Assembly (NCBI RefSeq): GCF_001981525.1
Contig: NZ_MPSB01000004.1
Location: forward strand, 124,001 to 188,000
Length of the DNA stretch: 64,000 nucleotides
Source: Sphingomonas jeddahensis
GTDB lineage: Bacteria > Pseudomonadota > Alphaproteobacteria > Sphingomonadales > Sphingomonadaceae
Direction of reading: 5' to 3'
Shown here: piece after piece, positions 42,180 through 49,991 of the stretch
Layout: the number at the start of each line of letters is the position of its first letter
Numbering within the stretch: the stretch's first letter is position 1
Translations under genes and position numbers: made by a program
The notes under the pieces: model-generated
What the model saw: only the letters and a program-made list of their open reading frames with translations
What the model was told of the DNA's origin: nothing
Database searches by the model: none

Positions 42180-43760
42180 ATGACGGGCGCGGACGTGCTT
42201 ATCGTCGGTTCGGGCGCCGCGGGCCTCACTGCCGCGCTCAACCTCGCCGATCGTTTCCAGGTGACCGTGCTCGCCAAGGGCGCGCTCAACGAGGGGTCGA
42301 CCGCCTGGGCGCAGGGCGGGATCGCCGCGGTGCTGGAGCCGGGCGATACGTTCGAGAACCATGTCGAGGATACGATGGTCGCGGGCGCGGGGCTCAACGA
42401 TCGCGAGATCGTGGAGTTCGTGGTCGAGGGCGCGCCAGCCGCAATCGCGCGGTTGCAGCAGCTCGGCGTGCCTTTTGCCCAGGATGGAAGCGCATTGCAC
42501 CTGACGCGCGAGGGCGGGCATTCGCACCGGCGGATCGTGCATGTCGACGACGCCACCGGCTGGGCGGTGCAGGAAGCGTTGCAGAAGGCGGCCGAGGCGC
42601 ATCCAAACATCACGTTGGTTCCCGACCAGGTGGCGATCGACCTTGCCACCAGCCGGCACGAGGAGCGCTATTCGGGCGCTGGCAACGTGTGGGGCGTCTA
42701 TGCCGTCGATCGCCGGACGGGGCGGGTGAACCTCTACACCGCGCGTGCGACGGTCCTGGCGACGGGGGGCGCGGGGCGGACGTATTTGTTCTCCACTGCG
42801 CCGCGCGGGGCGACGGGGGACGGGATTGCGATGGCATGGCGGGCGGGGGCGCGCGTCTCCAACATGGAGATGATGCAGTTCCACCCCACCTGCCTCTACA
42901 ATCTCGACGTCAAGAACTTCCTGATCACCGAGGCGGTGCGCGGCGAGGGCGGGCGGCTGATCAACCCGCAGACCGGCAAGCGCTTCATGACCTATTACGA
43001 TGCGGAGCGCCTCGAGCTGGCGCCGCGCGACGTGGTGGCACGCGCGATTGACGCCGAGATCAAGCGCTACGGCCTCGATTACGTGCATCTCGACATCAGC
43101 CACCAGCCCGCTGATTTCGTGCGCGGGCATTTCCCCAATATCTATGACAAGTTGATGGGGCTGGGCATCGACATGACGGTGCAGCCGATCCCGGTGGTGC
43201 CGGCGCAGCATTACACCTGCGGCGGGATCATCGTGGACCGCGACGGGCGCACCGATCTGCCCAACCTTTATGCCGCGGGCGAATGCACCGAGAGCGGGCT
43301 GCACGGCGCGAACCGGCTGGCTTCAAACTCGCTGCTGGAATGCTTCGTGTTTGGCGAGGCGGCGGCGAATCATATCGCCGCGCATTGGGACAGTTTGCCG
43401 GTCGTGCCGCCGATCCGCCCGTGGGACGAGAGCCGCGTCACCGATTCCGACGAGGAAGTGGTGATCAAGCAGAACTGGACCGAGATCCGGCGCTTCATGT
43501 GGAACTACGTCGGCATCGTGCGCACCACCAAGCGGCTCCAGCGCGCGCAGCACCGCATCAAGATGCTGACCGCCGAGGTCGAGGATTATTACGGCCACTT
43601 TCGCGTGACGCCGGACCTCATCGAATTGCGCAACCTTCTCCAGACCGCGGACCTGATCGTGCGATCGGCGCTGCACCGGCATGAGAGCCGCGGGCTGCAT
43701 TATACGCTGGACTGGCCAGAGACGCTGGAGGTGCCGGTGGATACGGTGCTGGTGCCTTAG
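42180..43760 (+). CDS. nadB: L-aspartate oxidase
   Basis: The 526-residue flavoprotein oxidises aspartate to iminoaspartate, the first step of NAD synthesis. It has the IVGSGAAGLTAALNLA dinucleotide motif (about 6-21), STAWAQGGIAAVL, MEMMQFHPTCLYN (about 237-249) and the late GLHGANRLASNSLLECFVFG segment (about 374-393) containing the conserved Arg. The C-terminal helical domain (RTTKRLQRAQHRI) is present. ATG 42180 is chosen by the family start; the frame is open to 42138. nadA and nadC are not in the window. Confidence 0.95.
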   Translation: MTGADVLIVGSGAAGLTAALNLADRFQVTVLAKGALNEGSTAWAQGGIAAVLEPGDTFENHVEDTMVAGAGLNDREIVEFVVEGAPAAIARLQQLGVPFAQDGSALHLTREGGHSHRRIVHVDDATGWAVQEALQKAAEAHPNITLVPDQVAIDLATSRHEERYSGAGNVWGVYAVDRRTGRVNLYTARATVLATGGAGRTYLFSTAPRGATGDGIAMAWRAGARVSNMEMMQFHPTCLYNLDVKNFLITEAVRGEGGRLINPQTGKRFMTYYDAERLELAPRDVVARAIDAEIKRYGLDYVHLDISHQPADFVRGHFPNIYDKLMGLGIDMTVQPIPVVPAQHYTCGGIIVDRDGRTDLPNLYAAGECTESGLHGANRLASNSLLECFVFGEAAANHIAAHWDSLPVVPPIRPWDESRVTDSDEEVVIKQNWTEIRRFMWNYVGIVRTTKRLQRAQHRIKMLTAEVEDYYGHFRVTPDLIELRNLLQTADLIVRSALHRHESRGLHYTLDWPETLEVPVDTVLVP

Positions 43761-43919
43761 CCCACTCACTCCCGTAGAGCGAGAGGGGCTCCGTTCCCAC
43801 GGGAAGCCTTATTCCATCGCACGTCAGCCGCCGTTCATCGCAGAACGGGTAAGCCCCGGTTTTCAATGGCGACTTTTCGGATAGCTTCCCGCCCCATGGC
43901 ACGGGGGCAAGCGCTGATC

Positions 43920-45041
43920 ATGATCAAACGGCTGATCGCGGCGTTGCCGCTGCTCGCGCTGGCGGGCTGCGTTGGGGAGCCGCCATCGCGCACTGCCCGC
44001 GCCATGGCGCCTGTGCCCGCGCCGTCCTATGTGGTTGCCGTGCCGGTTCCAAAGCCGCGCCCGCTGCCCGTTAATCGTGCGCCGCGCGGGCTTGATGCAT
44101 CCATTCAGCAGATGGTGCGCGAATTTCCCGGCGTTGCCGGTGTCGCGGTGCGGGCGGTGGACGAGGGGTGGACGATCCAGGCGGGCGGTCGCCGCCTTCT
44201 GCCGCAGCAAAGCGTTAGCAAATTGTGGGTCGCCATGACCGTGCTTGACCAGCGTGACAGCGGGCGGCTGAAGCTGGACGATCCGGTCAGCGTCACCGCC
44301 GCTGACCTGACGCTGTTCCACCAGCCGATCGCCTCTCTTGTCAAAGGCGGTCAGTGGAACACCACGGTCGGCAACCTCCTGTTCCGCGCGCTGACGCAGA
44401 GCGACAATTCGGCCAACGATCGATTGCTGACCTTGGTCGGCGGGCCGAGCGCGGTGCGCGCCTTTATCGAGCGCAAGCAGCTCGGCGACATCCGCTTCGG
44501 CCCGGGCGAGCGGCATCTTCAGGCGAAGACCGCGGGGCTGACGTGGGATCAGTCGATGAGCGTCGGGAACAATTTTTCGATCGCGCGCGCGCGTCTCGAT
44601 CCGGCGGTGCGGCAAGCGGCGATGCAGGCCTATATCGACAATCCGCCCGATGGCGCGGCGCCGCTCGCCATTGCCGATGCGCTCGCGCGGCTGGCGCGCG
44701 GGGAATTGTTGTCCGAAACCTCGACCCGGCTGATGGTGTCCACGCTGGAAGCGAGCAAGACCGGGCGGGCGCGGCTGAAGGCCGGACTCGCGCCAGGTTG
44801 GACCTTGGCGCACAAGACCGGGACCGGGCAGGAGCTGGGCCGCCGCAATGCCGGGTTCAACGACGTCGGGCTGCTGACCGCCCCCGACGGGCGGCGCTAT
44901 GCCGTGGCAGTGATGATCGGTGACACGACGCGGCCGATGCGCGAGCGGCAGCAGCTGATCTCGGCCGTCGCCTCGACGGTCAGCGGGTATCGCGGCGCAC
45001 CGACCATCGCGGCGCGGGACATGGACGATCCGGAAAGCTGA
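43920..45041 (+). CDS. Class A beta-lactamase-related serine hydrolase, lipoprotein
   Basis: The 373-residue protein has a lipoprotein signal (LLALAGC, Cys about 16), a Pro/Val-rich linker and a serine beta-lactamase fold: SVSK (about 98-101) for SxxK, SDN (about 161-163) and HKTGTG (about 299-304) for KTG. After SDN I find no clear omega-loop ExxLN in the usual place; GERHLQAK is the nearest candidate. Deacylation, and hence true beta-lactamase activity, is therefore uncertain; it may be a DD-peptidase-like or cell-wall serine hydrolase. ATG 43920 is taken because it opens the signal peptide; 43866 and 43896 are in frame. Confidence 0.8.
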   Translation: MIKRLIAALPLLALAGCVGEPPSRTARAMAPVPAPSYVVAVPVPKPRPLPVNRAPRGLDASIQQMVREFPGVAGVAVRAVDEGWTIQAGGRRLLPQQSVSKLWVAMTVLDQRDSGRLKLDDPVSVTAADLTLFHQPIASLVKGGQWNTTVGNLLFRALTQSDNSANDRLLTLVGGPSAVRAFIERKQLGDIRFGPGERHLQAKTAGLTWDQSMSVGNNFSIARARLDPAVRQAAMQAYIDNPPDGAAPLAIADALARLARGELLSETSTRLMVSTLEASKTGRARLKAGLAPGWTLAHKTGTGQELGRRNAGFNDVGLLTAPDGRRYAVAVMIGDTTRPMRERQQLISAVASTVSGYRGAPTIAARDMDDPES

Positions 45042-45088
45042 TCCTCACCGATTGACGGCGCTTTCGGCGGGTGGCTAGGCCAACGGCC

Positions 45089-46093
45089 ATGCGCTTCTTT
45101 TCCGACAATGCCGCTCCGGTTCACCCCGCCGTGCTCGCCGCCATGGCGGAGGCGGATGTGCTCGACACCGCTTATGATGGCGATCGCTGGTCCAAGGCGC
45201 TGGACACGCGGCTGTCCGACCTGTTCGAAACCGAGGTGGAGGCCTTGTGGGTGCCCACCGGCACGGCGGCGAACTGCCTCGCGCTTGCCGCGCTTTGCCC
45301 GCCGCACGGCGCCGTGCTGTGCCACCATGATGCGCATATCCAGAACGACGAATGCGGCGCGCCGGAATTCTACACCCATGGCGCCAAGCTGCTGCTCGCC
45401 GGCGGCGAGGGCGCGAAGCTGACCCCGGAGACGCTGCGCTCGCTGCTCGGCACGATCCGCAAGGATGTGCACCAGGTGCAGCCGCATGCGATCTCGATCA
45501 CCAACGCCACCGAATATGGGCTGGTGTACCAGCCCGCCGAGGTGGCCGCGATCGGCGCGCTCGCGACGGAGCACGGGCTGGCGCTGCACATGGACGGCGC
45601 GCGGTTCGCCAATGCGCTGGTCAGCGTGGGGTGTTCGCCGGCGGACATGACGTGGCGCGCGGGCGTCACGGCGCTGAGCCTCGGCTTCGTCAAGAACGGC
45701 GGCATGGGCGCCGAGGCTTTGGTGTTCTTCAAGCGCGGGCTGGTCGAGGCGAGCCGTTATCGCCGTAAGCGCGCTGGGCTGCTGTTCTCCAAGGGGCGCT
45801 ATCTCGCGGCGCAGATCCTGGCGCTGCTGGAGGAGGATCGCTGGCTGGCGAATGCGCGGAGCGCCAATGACGGGGCGGCGCTGATCGCGGCGGCCGCGGG
45901 AGGTCGGCTGGTTCATCCGGTGGAGGCGAACGAGGTGTTCCTGCGCGTGACGCCGGACGAAGCGGCGGCGCTCAGGGGCAAAGGGTTCGACTTCTACGAT
46001 TGGGGTCCGGGCGAGGCGCGGCTGGTGGTGTCGTGGAACCAGCGCGCGGAGGACATCCGGCCGCTGGCGGAAGCAATCGCGGCGTTGGGGTGA
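45089..46093 (+). CDS. Low-specificity L-threonine aldolase (PLP enzyme)
   Basis: The 334-residue protein matches the fold-type I aldolase family. It has the RFFSDNAAPVHPAV start, a VPTGTAANCLA cofactor phosphate loop (about 55-65), HMDGARFANA (Asp for the pyridine N, about 170-179) and SLGFVKNGGMGAEALVFF with the Schiff-base Lys near residue 201. It splits threonine and allo-threonine into glycine and acetaldehyde. Start ATG 45089; GTG 45071 is also in frame. It follows the beta-lactamase-like gene by 47 bases on the same strand. Confidence 0.9.
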   Translation: MRFFSDNAAPVHPAVLAAMAEADVLDTAYDGDRWSKALDTRLSDLFETEVEALWVPTGTAANCLALAALCPPHGAVLCHHDAHIQNDECGAPEFYTHGAKLLLAGGEGAKLTPETLRSLLGTIRKDVHQVQPHAISITNATEYGLVYQPAEVAAIGALATEHGLALHMDGARFANALVSVGCSPADMTWRAGVTALSLGFVKNGGMGAEALVFFKRGLVEASRYRRKRAGLLFSKGRYLAAQILALLEEDRWLANARSANDGAALIAAAAGGRLVHPVEANEVFLRVTPDEAAALRGKGFDFYDWGPGEARLVVSWNQRAEDIRPLAEAIAALG

Positions 46094-46105
46094 TCGGCAT
46101 CTTTC

Positions 46106-46202
46106 CGTCGTGCCGGACTTGTCCCGGCCTCCTGGGTCGGGCTTGATCCTCCGCCGCTGAGTATGCGGATGGCCGGATGCCGGCACGAGGCCGGCATGAC
46201 GA
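46106..46202. repeat. Family B inverted-repeat element
   Basis: The arms are CGTCGTGCCGGACTTGTCCC and GGCACGAGGCCGGCATGACG. It sits between the threonine aldolase and EamA genes. Confidence 0.85.
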
Positions 46203-46260
46203 AGTCTTTGTGGTAGCGCGGCGTAGCGCTTCGCTCCGATCCGCACTACGCGCGACGATC

Positions 46261-47178
46261 ATGACCAACGCGCCGCCCCCGCAATCCACCCGCGCCCGCG
46301 TGCTGATTCCGTTCGGGATCGTGACGCTGATCTGGGGTTCGACATGGCTGGTGATCCGCGACCAGCTGGGCGTGGTGCCGCCGTCCTGGTCGGTGAGCTA
46401 CCGCTTCCTTGTTGCCGGGGTCGCGCTGTTCGCCTGGGCGGCGATCCGGCGCGAACCGGGGCGGCTGGATGCGCGCGGCTACGGGTTCGCGGCGGCGCTG
46501 GGCCTCGCCCAGTTCGTGCTCAACTTCAACTTCGTCTATCGCGCCGAACAGTTCATCACCTCCGGCCTCGTCGCGGTGGTGTTCGCGCTGTTGCTGATCC
46601 CCAATTCTCTGTTCGGCCGTATTTTCCTTGGTCAGCGTCTGGGGCGGCAGCTCGTTGTCGGATCGGCCGTGGCAATGGCCGGCGTCGCGCTGCTGTTCCT
46701 CCACGAGGTGCGCAGCGACCCGCATGGTCCCGCCATGGCGCTGACGGGCATCGGCCTGACGCTTTGCGCGATCCTGTCCGCCTCCAGCGCCAATGTGATG
46801 CAGGGGACGCAGATCGCGCGGCGCTATCCGATGCTGCGCACCACGGCGATCGCCATGCTGATGGGGGGCGCGTTCGATGCGGCATGGGCATGGTTCACCG
46901 TTGGCCCGCCGGTGATGGAATGGCGGATCGGTTATGTGGCCGGTATTCTCTACCTCGGGCTGGCCGCGTCGGCGCTCGCCTTTCCGCTCTATTTCGGGGT
47001 GATCCGGATCATCGGTCCGGCCAAGGCGGCGTATTCCAGCGTCATCGTGCCAGTGATCGCGATGGCGCTATCGACGATGTTCGAAGGTTATCGCTGGTCC
47101 ATGCTTGCCGCTGGCGGTGCTGCGCTGGCCGCTGTGGGGTTGGTGATCGCGCTGACGGCGCGCAGGCCCAACCGGTAA
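46261..47178 (+). CDS. EamA-family (DMT) transporter
   Basis: The 305-residue protein has about ten transmembrane helices in two EamA repeats. The first begins FGIVTLIWGSTWLVIRDQLG (about 17-36), and the second has the AASALAFPLYFGVIRIIGPAKAAYSSVIVPVIA signature (about 238-270). It belongs to the drug/metabolite exporter superfamily; the substrate cannot be read. ATG 46261 is used; upstream frame codons belong to the repeat. Its last 91 bases overlap, on the opposite strand, the end of the epimerase gene. Confidence 0.92.
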   Translation: MTNAPPPQSTRARVLIPFGIVTLIWGSTWLVIRDQLGVVPPSWSVSYRFLVAGVALFAWAAIRREPGRLDARGYGFAAALGLAQFVLNFNFVYRAEQFITSGLVAVVFALLLIPNSLFGRIFLGQRLGRQLVVGSAVAMAGVALLFLHEVRSDPHGPAMALTGIGLTLCAILSASSANVMQGTQIARRYPMLRTTAIAMLMGGAFDAAWAWFTVGPPVMEWRIGYVAGILYLGLAASALAFPLYFGVIRIIGPAKAAYSSVIVPVIAMALSTMFEGYRWSMLAAGGAALAAVGLVIALTARRPNR

Positions 47179-47906
47179 TCGGCGTAGAGCGGGTGCCAGC
47201 CAAGCACGCGCTTCGCCTTGCCGTTCGCGACGCGGCGGTTCTCCGCATAAAAGGCGCGCGCGGCCGGCGAGAGGCTGTTGAGCGAAACGACCGGCGGCGG
47301 TGAGACGCCGAGCATCGCCGCGGCATGCTCGATTACTTCGTCCTGGCTGCACGGCCGGTCGTCGGCAAGGTTGTACGCACCCGGTGGCGCGGTGAACCCG
47401 GCGACCACCCCGCTGGCGATGTCCGCGACATGGATGCGGCTGAACACCTGATCGGGGATGCCGGTGCGATGCGCCTTGCCGCTCGCGACGCGATCGAGCG
47501 GCGAGCGGCCAGGACCATAGATGCCGGGCAGGCGAAACACGCGCGCGCCCAGCGCCAGCCACGCCGCGTCCGCCGCATTCCGGGCGGCGCGGCGGCCACA
47601 GATCGGGGCGGTCTCGTCAACCCAGGCGCCGGCCGCATCGCCGTACACGCCGGTGGAGGAGAGATAGCCGAGCCACTTGCCGTGCAGCGCATCGCCGTAG
47701 CTGGCGAGGACGGGATCGACGTCTTCGGCCGGCGGGACGGAGGAGAGGATGTGCGTCGCCGCAGCAAGACCTGCGCGGACGGCTGCTTCGTCATCGAAGC
47801 GGGTCGTGCCGTCGCGGCCGTCGCGCGTGGTGGCGAGCAATGGCGCGCCGCTCGCATCGGCGATCGCGCTGGCGGCATAGCCCAGGCCGAAGATGAAGAG
47901 GCGCAT
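47088..47906 (-). CDS. NAD(P)-dependent epimerase/dehydratase-like (SDR, YeeZ-type) protein
   Basis: The 272-residue protein begins MRLFIFGLGYAASAIA, a Rossmann GxGYxA loop. It has LSSVPP, YLSSTGVYGD (about 93-102), RLPGIYGPGRSPLD (about 143-156) and FSRIHVADIA. This matches the SDR group of short NAD-dependent epimerases of the YeeZ type; the substrate is unknown. ATG 47906 follows AGGAGA. The 3' end overlaps the EamA gene convergently by 91 bases; the C-terminal residues in the overlap are low complexity, so the original stop may have lain earlier. Confidence 0.88.
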   Translation of the reverse strand: MRLFIFGLGYAASAIADASGAPLLATTRDGRDGTTRFDDEAAVRAGLAAATHILSSVPPAEDVDPVLASYGDALHGKWLGYLSSTGVYGDAAGAWVDETAPICGRRAARNAADAAWLALGARVFRLPGIYGPGRSPLDRVASGKAHRTGIPDQVFSRIHVADIASGVVAGFTAPPGAYNLADDRPCSQDEVIEHAAAMLGVSPPPVVSLNSLSPAARAFYAENRRVANGKAKRVLGWHPLYADYRLGLRAVSAITNPTAASAAPPAASMDQR

Positions 47907-47947
47907 GTCGATTCTCCTGAGTGGCGATGACGTTGCCCCCCTCACTC

Positions 47948-48043
47948 CGTCACCCCGGACGTGATCCGGGATCCAACGTGCCGCGTCCTCAGGCGCTCCG
48001 GCGTGCGCGGAACCTTGGACCCCGGCGCGCGGCCGGGGTGACG
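47948..48043. repeat. Family B inverted-repeat element
   Basis: The arms are CGTCACCCCGGACGTGATCC and GGCGCGCGGCCGGGGTGACGG. It is immediately followed by a second element of the CCCGC subvariant, making a tandem pair. Confidence 0.88.
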
Positions 48044-48057
48044 GTCCTCCCTCATTT

Positions 48058-48152
48058 CGTCATCCCCGCGGAGGCGGGGATCCATAATGGCGAACGGTGC
48101 AGCAGGACCGCTTGGCCAGCCAATATGGATTCCCGCCTTCGCGGGAATGACG
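48058..48152. repeat. Family B inverted-repeat element, CCCGC subvariant
   Basis: The arms are CGTCATCCCCGCGGAGGCGG and CCGCCTTCGCGGGAATGACG. It is 14 bases from the preceding element, and its right end is 14 bases from the M28 peptidase stop codon. Confidence 0.88.
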
Positions 48153-48165
48153 ATGGTTTCGTTGC

Positions 48166-49782
48166 TCAATCCGCCATCGGCCCCTTGAACAGCGTCCCGA
48201 AGTAATCGCCCTTGTTCCACACGGGGCGCGTCGGGGCGTCGGCGATCTCGCGGGCGATGCGATAGTTCACGTCCACGAAGCGGACGCCATCCTCCCACTG
48301 GATCGGCTGCGACAGATCGTCACCGGGCTTGTGATAATGGGTCGACATGAAGTGAGTTACCGCTTCCTTGCCCGGGCCCTTCTGCCCCGGCCACAGGAAG
48401 ACGGATGGCACACCCTTCTGCACAAAGCGAAAATGGTCCGAACGGACGAAGATGCCCTCGTCCGGCATCGGGTCGGGCGACAGCGCGACACCCGCACCTT
48501 CAACGGCCCGGCGAATGATCGGGCCCAGCGTCGAGCGATCCCCACCGAACGCCACCATGTCTTCGAACTTGTAGGTAAGGATCGGCATGTCGAGGTTGAC
48601 GTTGGCGACGATCGATTCGGCCGGCACGGTCGGGTGGTTGGCGAAATAGTCGCTGCCGATCAGGCCTTTCTCTTCCGCGGTGACGGCCAGGAACATCACG
48701 GTGCGCTTGGGCGCGCCTTCTTTCTGGAAGCGCTTGGCTTCCTCGATCAGGCTGGCGATGCCGATGGCATTGTCGAGCGCACCGTTGTGGATCTTGTCCT
48801 CGCGCGTGCCGCTGACGCCGACATGGTCGAGGTGCGCGGAAAGGACGACCACTTCCTTCGCCAATGCCGGATCGCTGCCGGGCAGCACGCCGACGACGTT
48901 GGACGAGCGGGTGGGGCTGAAGCTGGTCTTTGTGGTGACGGCAAGCGTGGCGGGCAGCGCCTCCGGCTTGAAGCGGGCGTCGGCCTTTTCGGCCTCCTTG
49001 GCGACCTTTGCCCAGCCGGTGCGCGCGCCGGCGAACAGTTTCTGCGCGCCGGAAAGGCTCAGCGTCGCGAGCGTCGGGACGGATCCCTCGTCGACATTGC
49101 CGGTGCCGTCTGGGTTCGCCCAGGTCATGCGCGAATGCGTGTTCGCCTCGACCAGCTTGGCGAAGGCGCGTTGCTTCTCGCTGCGGGGGGTGACGAGGGT
49201 GATCGTGCCCACCGCGCCGCGCTCGGCGGCGAAACGCGCCTTGGTGGCGGGAGAGCCGAGCCAGGCGCGCTCCTCACCGGTCATCTTGGATGGCGAGCCG
49301 CTGACAAAAGCGACGATCTTGCCTTTGACGTCAATGCCCTTGAAATCGTCGCGGCCATATTGCGGCGCGACGATGCCATAACCGACGAACACGACCGGCG
49401 CGGTGATCGCCGTGTCCTTGGCGCGCGGGTTGGCCGAGGGGATATAGTCGGTGCCAAAAGCGAGCGGTGTGGTCGTGCCACCGCGCGTGACCGCCAGCTT
49501 CCCCTCGCCATCGGCCTTGTAGGCGACGAGCGGCACCTCCTGGAGATACCCTCCCTTGTCGCCCTGCGGCTTCAGCCCGGCAGCGAAGAAGCGCGAGGCG
49601 ACATAATCGGCGGCGATGTCATATTCCGGGCTGCCCGCCTCGCGACCCTTCATCGAATCGGCGGCGAGGAACATCACATGCGCCTTCATCGCCGCGGCGT
49701 CGGGCGAAAGCGGCGCGGCGTCCTGCGCCATCGCGGCGAGGGGAAGGGCGGTGAGGCAAAGGGCAAGAGCGAGGCGGCGCAT
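48166..49782 (-). CDS. M28-family zinc metallopeptidase, exported
   Basis: The 538-residue protein has a signal peptide (LALALCLTALPLAAMAQ), a PA-domain-like insert (about 130-290) and the M28 catalytic domain with zinc ligands SAHLDHVG (His, Asp), NGALDNAIG (Asp), TAEEKGLIGSDYF (catalytic Glu pair), NVNLDMP (Asp) and a late HFMSTHYHKPGDD (His). It should be a periplasmic aminopeptidase or dipeptidase. ATG 49782 has an ACAGGAAA ribosome binding site; the open frame further upstream reads through a REP-like element. It is divergent from pepN. Confidence 0.93.
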   Translation of the reverse strand: MRRLALALCLTALPLAAMAQDAAPLSPDAAAMKAHVMFLAADSMKGREAGSPEYDIAADYVASRFFAAGLKPQGDKGGYLQEVPLVAYKADGEGKLAVTRGGTTTPLAFGTDYIPSANPRAKDTAITAPVVFVGYGIVAPQYGRDDFKGIDVKGKIVAFVSGSPSKMTGEERAWLGSPATKARFAAERGAVGTITLVTPRSEKQRAFAKLVEANTHSRMTWANPDGTGNVDEGSVPTLATLSLSGAQKLFAGARTGWAKVAKEAEKADARFKPEALPATLAVTTKTSFSPTRSSNVVGVLPGSDPALAKEVVVLSAHLDHVGVSGTREDKIHNGALDNAIGIASLIEEAKRFQKEGAPKRTVMFLAVTAEEKGLIGSDYFANHPTVPAESIVANVNLDMPILTYKFEDMVAFGGDRSTLGPIIRRAVEGAGVALSPDPMPDEGIFVRSDHFRFVQKGVPSVFLWPGQKGPGKEAVTHFMSTHYHKPGDDLSQPIQWEDGVRFVDVNYRIAREIADAPTRPVWNKGDYFGTLFKGPMAD

Positions 49783-49810
49783 GGATTTCCTGTGAGGTTG
49801 CGCCTCCTCC

Positions 49811-49895
49811 CCCGTTCGTCCCGAGCAACGTCGAGGGACGTGCCACAAAGAACGGCGCCTGCGGCACGTGTCTCGACTGCGCTCGACACGAACGG
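49811..49895. repeat. Family A-like inverted repeat, variant core
   Basis: The arms are CCCGTTCGTCCCGAGCAACG and CTGCGCTCGACACGAACGG. The outer CCGTTCG/CGAACGG ends match family A, but the CTGAGCTTGTC core is changed. It lies in the divergent gap between the M28 peptidase gene and pepN. Confidence 0.65.
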
Positions 49896-49991
49896 AGGGG
49901 AGGCGAGTTCGTGGAGCGGTCGTAGCACCGGTGATTGGCGCCGCAAGCATTTGCGATGGAACCCGATCGCCTGCCGTCTATATCTTCCTTC

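Noticed and set aside
43920..45041. Calling this an antibiotic-resistance beta-lactamase
   Set aside because: The three serine-hydrolase motifs are there, but the deacylation residue cannot be placed and no resistance context exists.
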